64,000 nt of DNA, from positions 2,738,273 to 2,802,272 of the forward strand of contig NW_023998415.1 of the NCBI RefSeq assembly GCF_014805625.2, written 5' to 3'. Under the pieces are notes generated by a model that did not search any database, had not been told where the DNA came from, and saw only the letters and a list, made by a program, of their open reading frames with translations. Of the stretch, positions 1 to 12,200 are shown piece by piece. The position numbers were made by a program, and so were the translations under genes. Source of the stretch: Glossina fuscipes. Taxonomy: Eukaryota; Arthropoda; Insecta; Diptera; Glossinidae. Positions within the stretch are counted from its first letter, which is position 1. Every line of letters begins with the position of its first letter.

Positions 1-1184
1 TATTTTATTATTCTATGCAAAAGCTTTTTTTAATTTATTTTGAATACAAGCGGTACCTTAACCAAGTATGTAATTGTATGCGTAAGTAAGAACATTATGC
101 GTTGAGATTTATTGGTATTTACGGGGTGTCAGAAGCATTTAAAACTAATTATTAAGATTGATTAATCAAAACGATATGATGATGAGTACGTTAGACAGCA
201 GACAGTCAACTCAAAACACTGCACGATAGTACATACAGAAGTATAAATGAGTAAGACTATGGTCTTATGCAGCGTTAACTGTATTACTAATTAATGAAAG
301 TCGCTGTTCGTTTCTCGAATCCTAACTTTAACAACAAAGCCAACTAAATTTACAACATTCGTATAAATAAAAAAAGAAAAAAACTTTATATATATATATA
401 TATATAAAGAATTTAAGTTTTTCTTGAGCTTAAGTGTTAGTTGAATGCGTGCCAAAGAATAAGCAAATTAAACTATAAAGCAGAGTTTCTTAAATTCTTT
501 TCATTACAATATAAAACTTCTGTTCGACAAGGCGAGAAGATTCCATTAAGCGAACGTGTCAGTTATAATATAAAATACTTGTCGAAAACTTTGTTCTGCT
601 GTCGCAAATTTCGTTTTGCAACTTCAAGTTTTGTTACAATAGATTGCTTAAGAAAGTCTTTATTATTATGTATCGTATCTTAGTTAACGATTGATTATAT
701 GAAGATTGTAAGACTTGAAAGTCGTTAAGGACATAGCTGCTAGATAAGATTAATTTTTCATTAGCACTCCTCTGATTGTTATCGGTGAAGCTATTTAACA
801 CTTAATGTCTAATCATCATTAGCCAAGGCATATATTACTCAATGCTTTTCTTTTCTAGCCCAAGTTTACAATACATTTGGGAATGTATGGTGTGCGATTG
901 CGCATTAGGTTTTTCTTTACACTGTTTAATTAATAGTTTCAAAGCGGTTATATGCGACCTTAAACATTTTTATTATTTCCTCAATTAAACGAATAGGATA
1001 AAAAGAAGAAGAAGTCTCAGAAGTATATAGTTTACTTCATAATAGAATGCTTAACGATTTCTATTTCAATTTCGCGAACAATTTTCGTCTATTATCTTAA
1101 AAGAATCTCAAGCTTAAAAAAGTATAACATAAAGCGTCTGTCACCCGCACTCGTACATTTCGCAAAAACTAACATAATTTAAAT
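1..1184. other. AT-rich DNA, no gene recognised
   Basis: Unique-looking AT-rich sequence with a (TA)n tract at 387-406. An 80-codon open frame at 441-683 (+) has no recognisable domain, signal peptide or good start context and is most likely chance. No RNA gene, promoter or transposon end was seen. Confidence 0.6.
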
Positions 1185-1325
1185 TTTTTCTATATCCGTC
1201 CTCGAAGGCGGGGAGGGGGTGTATTCATTTTATAAAAACTTTTACAATACCCAGAAGGAAGTTTCAGGGACTCTACAAAGTATAAGTAAACCCAATCAAA
1301 GCATGTCCGTCTGGCCGTATGCGCG
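1185..1325 (+). repeat. R-family repeat, 5' end fragment
   Basis: The first about 140 bp of the R family. The series 'gtattcatttt', 'cccagaaggaag', 'ctctacaaagtata' and 'catgtccgtctg' occurs in the same order and spacing as at 7364 and 57961. The terminal region near 1186-1205 is a degraded form of the 'acccatcaccgaag' terminus. Homology stops after about 1325, so the copy is truncated. No coding capacity. Confidence 0.6.
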
Positions 1326-2389
1326 ATCGTGTGTGTAATGTACTCGGACAGCAGCGACCTTTTCCCGGCTTGAAAGCCTTCTAGGCTAGCTTCTACGAGT
1401 CTTCTTTTTTCCGTTCGAAAACTAATTAGCTTTCCAATGTCTTCGGATAGCAGCAAGTTTATAAGAAGTTTTTTTGCGGCTCTTAAGAGAATTGGATAAG
1501 TTTTGCTTCCTGGCGCTCACTGGTCAAGTGTTTTAATAATAACTTGAACCGCGCACCGAGCACCGAGAACACCGAGAACAATTTGCTAACTTGCCAATCT
1601 CTACTTGATTACTTGCATTCTTCGTGTCGAATCGGGATTTTTACCTGTTTTTCTTTAAAAGTTCACTTTTTTCGAGGCATTTCACAAAACTAACTGTCTC
1701 TAACTACCCACACACACACACGCACACACACACACCAAACCTTCTTGAATTTTTGCACATTTTTGAGAACCTGTTGTTTTATGACTATGCTCAAAATACT
1801 TTATCTAGTGTTTTAAATTAACGTTTGCATATGTCGTTGGCTTTCTATTCTGATTCGTTAATTTTAAAATACTTGAATAATTACTTTTTTGCGTACAATA
1901 AATACTCTAAGGCAACGGTTAAAATTCGAATGAATTATTTAGCAATCCTTGGAGCAATTGTCACTCCTAAGGTTGCCGTTGATTTTAGCGATTAGTCGGT
2001 TAAGTAAGGAAAATATTTATACGATTCATTAGATTCTATAACTTATGAATAAACCCCTTTCCTTCTGTTGCCCGATCACGCCTATTTCCAGGCACTGCTT
2101 GCTCTTGTTACGAAAACTATTTATTTATTTACCTTAAAGGGGAACCTTACTGCATGGCGTCTTATTATTATTATGCAAAAAAAAAAAAAAAAATTTATCG
2201 CCTTTCTCTATGTAGATTACAGGCCCATACACTAAATGTATTAAGTTCTTAGAACTCTTAGTAAGACATCATAAAATAAACCAAAAGATGTCCAACTGCA
2301 ATAAATTCTAATCAGTGGCAGTACTTTTACATACAATGGTAGTAACTGGATCGTTTGTACGCACTGCCGTTATTCTGCCGTTATTATGC
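1326..2389. other. AT-rich DNA with a CA microsatellite
   Basis: A (CA)n tract interrupted by one CG lies at 1709-1735 and a poly-A run near 2178-2193. The open frames here run through this low-complexity DNA. No gene recognised. Confidence 0.6.
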
Positions 2390-2700
2390 TGGGTGGGCGC
2401 GGCTGATTTTGTTTTCATTTTCAGAATAAAAGTGAAAATTTGTATGGCGGATTTGTTGTACTTTATGAATAACAAGCAAAAAACACGGAAAGCATTGTAG
2501 GTATGCGCTTCGAAAAGTTTGGGTGGTTTTCAAATTCTTTTGCACAATTCAGTTGCACAGACGAACAGATGGAATGATGAACGCACGGACAGATTTAGGT
2601 ACATTTCGAATTTGAAACTGGCCAAGAATTTGCATACTTTATAGAATCTTGGAAGCTCTCTTCTGTGCATTAAAAATATTTTGAAAAAAAAAGAAGCGCG
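2390..2700 (-). repeat. R-family repeat, partial copy
   Basis: Reading the minus strand, the segment matches part of the R family: 'tttatagaatcttggaag', 'ggccaagaatttgcatac', a cluster of 'cagacg/gacag' words, then 'tcaaattcttttgca' and the 'tgggtgggcg' word, in the same order as in the copies at 2708-3538 and 56239-57022. Both termini are missing. It lies directly beside the full copy at 2708, in the same orientation. Confidence 0.5.
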
Positions 2701-2707
2701 GAGAGTC

Positions 2708-3538
2708 TTTTATACTCATCACCGTTATCCTAAAAAAGTCTGAAATAGGAAAATAAATAAATTTTCATATTCAGTAATATTGGGTGGACTCGGCTCATAG
2801 TTTCTATTATCCGAATAATGGTGAAAATTTATATCATATCTCTGTTATAGATTACGGGAAACGAGCAAAAAATGCAGAATGCAAAGGTATTTTAGTTTTT
2901 GTCGCGCCGGCGTGTGGGCGTTGTAGACGTAGTTTATGTCACTTTCAAATTCTTTTGCAAATTTGTAGGCGATATCTTTAGTTTTGCGAACCAGATAGTA
3001 CATAGTTGAGCAGACCGACAGGCGTAGATGTATTCCGAATTTGACGAAACTCGACAAGAACTCATGTATTATATGGGATTTTTTAAAGTACAAAAAAATT
3101 ATTCCATATTAATGAACTATCATTTTTGCTAGGGCGTGGCCGCGTTCAAATTTTTGTAGAATTATCTGTCGTAATATATGACTAATGAACAACAAATCAA
3201 TTTTATATTCCTTTTTTGAGCTGCTCTTAGTTTACGTAGCATAGCAAAGCTCAGCTGTAGGCGGCCCCATCGACCGATTTTCAACTCGAACTTGCGTACT
3301 TCCGAAGAAATTTCGTTTGCCAGATTTGGCATCGACAGCTTCATTTTTGCGACCAAGAGAATATTTACAACAGACATTAGTCAGACGGACAGACACACAT
3401 GCTTAAATGGGTTCAAAATTTGATACTGCTCAAAAATATATATGGTTTGCGGGTGCTGTAATGCTTCCTTTTGGGCGTTGGGGCAAACGTTTTAATAAAC
3501 TGAATATATCCCTCATCTTTCGGTGATGAATATAAAAA
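2708..3538 (-). mobile_element. R-family MITE-like element, full-length copy
   Basis: About 830 bp, bounded by inverted ends: 'tttatactcatcaccgttat' from 2709 and, inverted, 'ttcggtgatgaatataaa' at 3519-3536. Internally it is collinear with the copies at 7364-8152, 56239-57022 and 57961-58755. Shared blocks are 'cccataa..', 'gatatcgcctacaaatttgc', 'cacgcc', 'gaagctgtcga' and 'cccaaaaggaag'. No transposase or other long meaningful frame is present, so it is best described as a non-autonomous DNA element with terminal inverted repeats. A target-site duplication could not be fixed by eye. Confidence 0.6.
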
Positions 3539-5762
3539 TGTGATAAAATGCGTTTAGACGAATTAGAATATGAAAGGTCCTAATGTGGTATTCTTTGGTA
3601 AGTTATAAGAAAGCTGAGCCTTGGTGGCCATGATTTTTTCGCTTGTTTTTAATTTTTTTAATTCTATTTCGTTTTTATATTACTCACTGAATTTTTCGTT
3701 CACGTCAACTATTTTCATGCTTGAACGATTTTGTACAGCAGCATTTTACTTTGTTTTTTTGAAATCGCTTCAATGTTTTTGATTTTTTGTATACTTTTCC
3801 ATTGAGCATTTCAAGGCGAATATATGTTGATTTGTATCCAACGCAACGCTATACGTTTTCAAAATATCACTGTTGTTACTACTACACTACTGCTAATCAT
3901 CAGCTTATATATTAGTAACACTATAGAAACACGTTATATAGATACTGAATACAGATATACTTCATATACTACATACATGCACTTGCGTGCACAGATACAT
4001 ATTCCAATTATTTCGCTTATTAGAATATTTCTTTTCAAAAAAAAAAAAAAAAAAAAAAAGAAGGAATTTAATTTAATTTTTATATAATATTCAATTCACA
4101 TACCATTATAATGGAGTTATCGGCCATATACGCGAGTTTTAAGCATTTTTAGTCACGTTTTCAACTTGACATTATGAGCCTGGCAATGGCAGATGACAAA
4201 CACAATTAAATAAAATTTTAATGATACACACAAACAATTAAATGCATTTCGTAGCGGCACCTCTAACCATGTTTCTTCCCTGTTTCTCTCCTTCCCCCTA
4301 TCACTCACTTTGTCTATGCCTATCCTTCTATGATAGCTGTTTTTTCCTCTTTTTTTCTATGGCAAACGATTTTGCATAAAATTTCAAATTGAATTATTTT
4401 AAAATTCTAATACCGTCGTGATCATCATTACTACATATGCTTAACGCATGTATGTGGACGTGAGCTTTTGTATAAATGTTCTGTGTGTTACTTACATCAT
4501 ATACTGCATATATAAATAAGCGACCTGCAGCGTACGCAGTAAAATCTCTTGACTAATACCTGATTCAACCTGCTTAGGGGAAAATATTACGATGGCGAAA
4601 ATTATATCCAATAAAATTTACTTTCGTTGCATGGGATACCAATTGCTTGGTTCTGTTATATTATATATCCCACCTTTTATTATAATGAATCATTTTTTGG
4701 ATTCTTTTGCCCAACTTACAGGTGACGATTTTGAAATATTTCCATGAAATATGATATCACGACGTATTTTGGCTCGAGGAGCAACGTTGAACAGCGTGTT
4801 TCGGATCTGATCACTTTTTCAACCACTTCCTATATAATGCTTTACTTTAAAAAGTCGTTACATGAATAGTTAGTTGGGTTAAAAAAAGCGTTGTACGGTA
4901 TTTAAATGCGAAAGAGACCCCCTAAGGTGGTCCACGGAATGATTACATATATAAAAGCACGTACTCTCTAATTATATATCCGCATTCTAAGTAACACCAT
5001 AGAGACGTCACAAGTTAGAACTCATTTTCTCGCTTGATATTGGAGATCTCTAGGCCAAAGTAGCTTCTGCTCCGGAATAAGAAATTTGATGCACAGTCAC
5101 AAGCAAAACAGAATGCTTTCTCTCATAATGAATGATCAGTCATAATTCCAGACTATAGCTATAGGTCTCAGTTTATTAAGGATTACAATTTCTCTAATCG
5201 ATATCTTTATATTTATTTTACGGTCATGGAAGACAAATTGAAAAATATATTTGTGATAGCGTTAGTGGCTTTTAATTCGGATTCGTATTTAATCGCCAAA
5301 AAGGTAAAAATTTGAGAAAAACACGATAATTTTCTTTAATAAACGCAAATGCAGCATCACTTACAAAATTGCAGTTAAGACACGTATGGTTAAAATGTAA
5401 TGGAAATTTGACACAAATCTTTTCCTCTCTGATTTTCCTTTCTGTTTTCCTTTTCGCCTATTTGTGCAAAAATTTACGTACGTAACATAAAAAATAACAG
5501 AAAAAAAAAAAAAAATTAAAAAATTTACATTATCATCGCCTAACAGCCAGCAGTCATAAGTTATTCTTAAGGTATTCTGTTTGAGTTAAGGTAATTGTTA
5601 AGGCGTTTTATCTCCAAAATTTGACCTCCTTTCTTTGAGCATTGCTTTATACTTGTTAAACGCACTCCACCACTATTTAAATTAAAGTTCTAGTTTAAAC
5701 TGGCTTAACGGTATCAAAGAAATTCACGCTGACACTAGTGTTCTCGATATTCGGAAAGAAAT

Positions 5763-5816
<54 letters not shown>

Positions 5817-7363
5817 TGTCTGCAAAACGTGTTTACCTAGAAAACGTTTAGTCTTACTTTTAAGCGCTGTGTTACCATTGTCATAGTATTTCTTTTCATT
5901 CTTGTTGTTGACATTTTTCTGCGACAACAAACACTAGAGATGGAAAGAGAAAAAAAAAATAAAAATAAATGAAAATAAATATAAGTAAAACTAAAAGAAA
6001 AAACGGAAAATCAATGTAATCTATTAAATGATACCTACAACGATATATGTCATAGTTCCTAAAGGCCGTATAGTTAATGGTCATAAATAACTGTAAATTA
6101 TATTTAGCTTTCGATTTATTATTGTTTTTGTTTTGTCGAAGGTGACGGAGGCAGTGGTGTTCGCACACCCACAATTAAATTTACAACCGTACAACTGCCA
6201 CAATCTAAGCGTATATATATATGTATACACGCGTACCTATACGTGTACACAACGTATACACTATATTAATCCATTCCTTGAGGTTAGTTTGGCAAGAGCA
6301 ACTTGTTTCTGTTCTTTTTCTTTCTAGCGTAACCTACAATAACTGTTTGTTGTTGCCTAAGCTGAGAGTGGAAACTGAGAAGAAAGAAACGGTGATAACT
6401 CATATATGCGTTTGCACGCGTATATACACACAGGCACATAAACAAACAAGAAGGCATAACTCGCGCCAAGAGCTTGTCTGTCTAGCCTGCAATTAGTTTT
6501 GCGTGTGTACGTACGTACATCTTATGCTCTACTTTTGTAAATTAATGCATATTGACTGACTGACAGACTGAATTCGCCTCGAGTTCACCTTAACTCGAAA
6601 TAAGTATCTTTTAAAAAAAATTTTATATCAACTTAAAGTAGAGATAAAAAGCAAAAAAACCAAAATAAAAACAAAATTAAATGAAGTATAAATTACAAGA
6701 GTGCAGGATACCAGAGGAACTGGCAGTCAGTTTGATTGTCATGTTATCGCATAGATTGGGGCTGCTTTACCTTTTTCCTTAAATGCGACTTTTGCCGCAC
6801 AGTTACGTAAGTTAAATTATATATATGTGCATATATAGTGAGTAAAGGAAATTATTTTCATTAAAACAACTTTAAGGAAACAGAAAACAATTTAAGACGA
6901 TGTTATTAAGTTTAAGATTAGACAGGTCTCCAAAATGAATTTATGAAAATGCTTTTCCGGATAAATTTTCCCCAACAAATTTTCTTAGAAAGAAAAGCGA
7001 TATAAAAATAAATTACATGTTTTTAAATTCCTTTATAAACTAATTTGTTTAATTCAACTGAAGTAAAGCAAGCCTACTAAGCTAACATTGTCCATATATA
7101 TTGAAGACGGTGGAAAATTCTTGGATAAATATTGCATTTGCTTTAATGTAAATCATTCCACTATTAATGGAGGAAGGAATGGAGCGAATGATTTCATCTC
7201 GCTGGCATACGGTTTACAGTCAAAGCATCCAACTCGAATTCGTGGGAACGCAATCGAGTAATCGCAATGATAAAATGTAATAATGATAGGAAATCCGTAG
7301 ATATTTTCGATAAACATTTGATATAATAAAAAAAGCGCAGAAAAAGCGCGTAAATAAAAAAAT
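3539..7363. other. Gene-free AT-rich stretch
   Basis: Holds a 23-bp poly-A run (4037-4059), a 48-bp (TA)n tract (5766-5813) and short A runs near 5500 and 5950. Open frames of 60-92 codons here run through these tracts. No transposon end, tRNA or coding motif was recognised. Confidence 0.6.
5766..5813. repeat. (TA)n microsatellite
   Basis: Uninterrupted alternating TA of about 48 bp. Confidence 0.95.
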
Positions 7364-8152
7364 GCTTTTTATATCTCGCACTGAAGGATTAGAGATATAT
7401 TCATTTTATCGAAACATTTGCAACGCCAGAAGGATGCATAGAAGATCCCATGAAGTGTATATATTCTTGATCAAGATCAAATATTAAGTCGATTTAAACA
7501 TGTCCGTCTGCCCGATTATGTACCTGTCCGTCTGTTATAGGCATTCTTCACGCAGCAAAAATGAAGCTATCGACTTCAAAGTTGACGGAAACATTGGAAG
7601 TTCTTACACGCAGGTTGGTATTGGCCAAATTGGTCGGAGGACACACCCACAGGAGCGTTTAACTAAAAACAGATCTGTTTTTCATTGTTTACTCATTACT
7701 CATAAACTATAGCAGATAAATGCATAAATATTTCGAATGCATATTCTATGGGCGATGCTGTAGCATCCATACAAAAATGAAAAGAATTGACCACGCCTAA
7801 CCAATATTACAGTGTAGCAAAATCCATTTTTTCTTCAATACCTTTATAAGGCGCAAAAATAAGCTTCAAAAACCCCGTAAAGTATACAAATTCTTGGCCA
7901 GTTTCAAATTTGGAATGCACTTAAACATGTCCATCTGTCTGCCAGCGCAACTATTCAGTATTTGTGGCGAACATTCTCCCGTTCGCGATAATGAAGATAT
8001 CGCCCACAACGCCCACACGTCTTGTGACAAAAACTTTTATTTTGAAAGTAGAAAAAATCGGCCGCATCCACTCCCCTATTGTAGAACGTGAAAATTTAGC
8101 TCTTTTACTTGTTTTGTCTTTTTCAGGATAACGGTGATGGGTACAAAAGGTT
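7364..8152 (+). mobile_element. R-family MITE-like element, full-length copy
   Basis: About 790 bp, collinear over its whole length with the copy at 57961-58755. Examples: 'atgaagctatcgacttcaaa', 'tatgggcgatgctg..gcat', 'ttgaccacgcct', 'cagtgtagcaaaat', 'tatttgtggcgaacattctc' and 'gatatcgcccacaa'. The right end 'aggataacggtgatgggta' (8125-8143) is well preserved. The left end near 7375 is decayed. No coding capacity is visible. The mariner at 8171 begins only 18 bp past this copy. Confidence 0.65.
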
Positions 8153-8170
8153 CGGTCAAGTCGGAATATA

Positions 8171-9218
8171 TTAGTTTGGGGAAAAAAAAATCCATTATTT
8201 TTATATGAACTTCAGGACTTTATTTAACATGCTTTGGATTGTCCCATTTGGGTCAAATATGCACCGTTTTGTTGTGTGATTTATTGCCATTTTAAAGGTA
8301 ACTTCAAAATGCCTCTCTCATAGAAGTGCTGGTCTCTATTTGCAAAAAACTCTAGTAGTAGTCGATTTTCACAATCCTCCCTAGATTCCAATTTTTTATC
8401 ATTAAAGAAATTTTGCAATGCAAGAAAAAGATGATAATCGCTTGGTGCCAAGTCCGGACTGTATGGCGGATGCATTAAAACTTCCCAACCAAGCTCCCGA
8501 AGTTTCTGGCGAGTCACTGTAGATGTGTGTGGCCTAGCGTTGTCCTGGTGGAACACGACACCTCTCCTGTTGGCCAATTCTGGCCGTTTCTGGTCAATCG
8601 CTATCTTCAAACGGTCCAGTTGTTGACCGTAGAGATCAGAATTTAGCGTTTGGCCATATGGAAGCAACTCATAATAAATAATCCCCTTCCAGTCCCACCA
8701 AATGCGTAGTAAAACCTTCCTGGCCGTTTGAGATGCTTCACCGCTCTGTGACCACGATCGTTTTCGCACACGGTTATCGTATGTGATCCATTTCTCATCT
8801 CCAGTCACCATCCGTTTAAGAAATGGGTCTATCTCATTCCGTTTGGCCAAGGCTTCGCAGATGGAAATTCGATCCATCATGTTTTTTTCTGTTAATTGGT
8901 GTGGCACCCAAACATCGAGCTTCTTTTTGAATCCAGCTTTGTGTAAATGGTTTAAAACTGTTTTATGGTCGATTTTTAGCTCCTGGGCGATGTTACGACT
9001 GCTAACATGCCGGTCAACTTCGATCATTTCTCCGATTTTATCGACATTTTCGACGACCGGCCTACCTGTGCGATGTGCATCTTTAACATCAAAAATTCCT
9101 GAACGGAATCTACGAAACCAAAATTGCACATAATTGGCTGTTACAGTATCGGAATCATAAACACTATCAGTGCAGCCATCTACCGAAAAAATAATGGATT
9201 TCTTTTTCCCCAAACTAA
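8171..9218 (-). mobile_element. mariner transposon, mellifera-like, nearly complete
   Basis: A 1048-bp element with 28-bp terminal inverted repeats at 8171-8198 and 9191-9218. The two ends differ at a single base; both start TTAGTTTGGGG when read inward and end TCCATTAT. A TA dinucleotide precedes the left end (8169-8170), but AA follows the right end, so the expected TA duplication is imperfect. A TA-to-TA reading two bases further in (8172-8173 and 9216-9217) is an alternative boundary. It carries one transposase frame on the minus strand. Full mariners are usually about 1.2-1.3 kb. The frame begins inside the terminal repeat, so the missing length is mainly the 5' untranslated region and the first codons. 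The good match of the two ends suggests fairly recent arrival. Confidence 0.93.
8224..9213 (-). pseudogene. mariner transposase, defective (5' deletion, premature stop)
   Basis: The product would cut and paste its own element in the nucleus. The open frame has 310 codons (8281-9213) and reads as a Tc1/mariner transposase. A helix-turn-helix region with FWFRRFRSG and RTGRP lies near residues 31-52 and the linker WVPHQLTEKN near 102-111. The catalytic residues are D139 in TGDEKW, D224 in FHQDNARPH and D259 in YSPDLAPSDYHLF. The last pair is spaced as DD34D, so the catalytic triad is intact. Defects: no ATG at the 5' end, since the frame opens with TTG inside the terminal repeat and roughly the first 25-30 residues of the family are absent. 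A TAA stop at 8281-8283 precedes 19 more in-frame codons that end at a second TAA (8224-8226) and read as the family C-terminus. The segment around GEASQTARK appears about seven residues short of relatives (inference from memory of the family). Probably inactive. Confidence 0.9.
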
Positions 9219-12200
9219 AATTTTCTTGCTTGTTTTATATCGCTCTTCATGGCTTCGCCGTTCACTCATGTATTCTTTCGAAAAAGTACTAATTAAAACA
9301 AACGGTTTTTCATACATATCGAATTACGAATCGTTCATTTATGGATCATTTCATGAATATATATATTTGTATAGACAATGAGCTTATAATTAAGACCGTA
9401 TAGCAAATACTAATGAAGCCAATAAAAAGATTGAATATTTCAAATTTTCACATAGATATATACGTGAATTTAGTTTTTATGTCATGCGTGAGGTTCTGCA
9501 TACAGGAGTTTCCTATAATTGAATATATCAGCATCTATATATATGCGCATCAGCTTATAGTATCAATAAATATAGACTTGCATGGAATGCGTCGATAATG
9601 CGTCAGGGTACGATATCATTTTGATGTTGTTGTTATTTCTACTGTTGTTGTTTCGTTTTGTTTTTCGAAATGCATTGCATTTCTTTATAATAACAGTTTG
9701 TATTGTATATGAGCCTCTCGTTCTAACAGATCGGTTAATACAGTTCCACGACTAAATAGGAAAAACTTTTTTTTTTTCGCAAAATTCCTTATCATTTATC
9801 AGAATAATTCCCTTCAAGAGCAAAAGAGAATTATTTCAAAGAATTTTTAATATTTGAATGATTTGATGACGATACGCTTTAGTTTAAGTAATAATTTTAT
9901 CCTTTGATCTAAGCCATTTTTCCCCCACTATTTCCTTTGAACATTTGCAAATCGATAATACACGTCAAGATATAGATTTGCCGATGATACGATGCGCGTG
10001 GCATAAACTCAACCATCAATTCATGTTACTTTGGAATCGATAACCAGTTGATGTTAACTTTTACGCGTTCATTACTGCTTAAGTTTCTTGTGTCTTCATA
10101 TCACTTATCTCTTGCAATTTCACTTTTTTTCACGATTATCGAGAATAATTTTCAGGATTGTTTTGCATATTTTTTAATGTAACCGTTTCCTTCGTATAAT
10201 TCCTGCGTTCAGCATCCTCGATATCGGTACAATCTCGTTTAAAGTCGCCCATAACAAACGTTATTTTCAACGAATAAGGTTCCCCATAATACTCTTCAAA
10301 TCAATGCGAGGCTCGAAGATACTTTTTTTTTTTTCTCAACAAATAACCAATTATTACTTAGCCCAAGAAGTTTGGATTTTTCCATTGTTTTGAAAGAGGC
10401 GTCAGTGAAATCAATCTAACCCGTAAACAAATAAGCGAAATAAGCAAATTTGGCACTTGTGATAGATGTCACTTGAGGATTAACACTTTCTAAAAATTTT
10501 CTCGCAAATTATCAAACGATGTCTTAAGATGAAATCGCAATCCTATTCAAGAACATCATCCAAACGGTAAGGGATATCATTACCCTGCCTTCACTAAAAG
10601 TAGCCTTAGTTTCCTAATTTTATATAAAAAAAAAAAAAAACTGAAAAGACTTTTAAGGAAAAAATGAAGACGTGATCGACTCTGACAGCCTTTGGCTACA
10701 CGCAGCGTACATAATTTTATGCTTAGAGAAACAAGAAAATATTTTTTGGTTCAGTGCTTGCAGACCAAGACCAGTAGGGTTTTTTTTTTACCTACGTACA
10801 CTAAATCGGCCATAGGATCGATAAGTTTTAGTTTAGCGAAGAGAATATTATTTTGAAGTTGTATTTCAAATTTCCGAGCAATATTTCAGGCGCTTGAAAG
10901 TCGGTAGACAGTACCCAGAATCTTCGGTCAAGACATGCGAATTACACTATAACCTTGACCGTTTATAGCCGGTGTAAAGACATGTGCACACATTGCCAAT
11001 GCACAATGACATATTTCTTGACCCTTGGAATATACATTCTCTCTACCCGTGGTGATTTTGTATTTTCAAACCGAGAAGATTATGTGCTGCCGATTATTTT
11101 AGAATTGCCGATATTCGGAAAATCACTCATTTGGCAGTGTGCTCGACACATGTGCGGAAATTTTTGATCCTCTTCAGATTAAAAGCGGGGGTTTAATCGT
11201 GTATGGCAAGAAAAGTTTGATTTGAGCGGAAGGGAAATCGGAGACTACAATACACAGGAGTTAAGCGTCGATGTAATGCGACCGGGACTATGCTGCCTAA
11301 TAGGAATTTGTTCTCTAATCAAAATAGAAACGTTGCAATAGCTTTGGAGAATTGGTAACTTACTAGGCACCCTACAGTTTTCATTCCGAGCCAACTTTAT
11401 GTTTGTTGTTTAACGATATATGAATAAAAATACAGATTTCTCTCTCGGTTTATGCTTTAATATTGGCGGGATTGTTTTTAGGGTGACCATGCAACGTACC
11501 TCCATACAAAATTGCGTAAATAAATTTCTCGCAAAATTTTCATTACGTGTTAATTAAACAAACTTATAAAATTTGTAGTTATAACGATGAATCTTCAAAC
11601 TAACAGCTATTTACTTAAAAAATAAAATCTTAATTTACTTTATTCGACACGGGGCGCCTGGATGTTTATACACAAGTTTGCAATAAATATCATACACAAT
11701 AGTTTGTCGACTGTAACTCAAGAGTAAAATAAATTGTAAAATAACTTGTACAGAAACATATTTTTTAATAAGCGTTCATTTCAGTGAACTGAAAGATGCA
11801 AAACAAATTTTATCCTACTCGCGTTTATATGAGTAGACGTAGAAGATAGGGGCGCTTAAGATTTTAATGCGTATTGGTATTAATTGGTATTTTCTAAGCG
11901 CTCCCAGCTTTCTTGGATTTAAAAAAAACTCTTCTATATATAAATATTTTAATCTGTTACAATTTGCTTTCAACTCTCCAAGCTCTCTCAATTGATATCC
12001 ATATCGGCTGGATTGCTAAGAAAGTACTAATCCAACTCGTCGCAACGTTCGCCATATTTAATTTAGAATTAATAGCATTTTAAGACGGACAATCTATCCT
12101 CATGTATAGGGGATTATTTTCATCATTCCGCCTGCTTTACCTTATTAGCAATAACTACAAAACATCCAAGAAGGCAAACAAAATTGAGATCTGGTCGCTT

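Noticed and set aside
8783..9133. 116-codon plus-strand frame
   Set aside because: It is the antisense shadow of the mariner transposase, which has clear family motifs on the minus strand.
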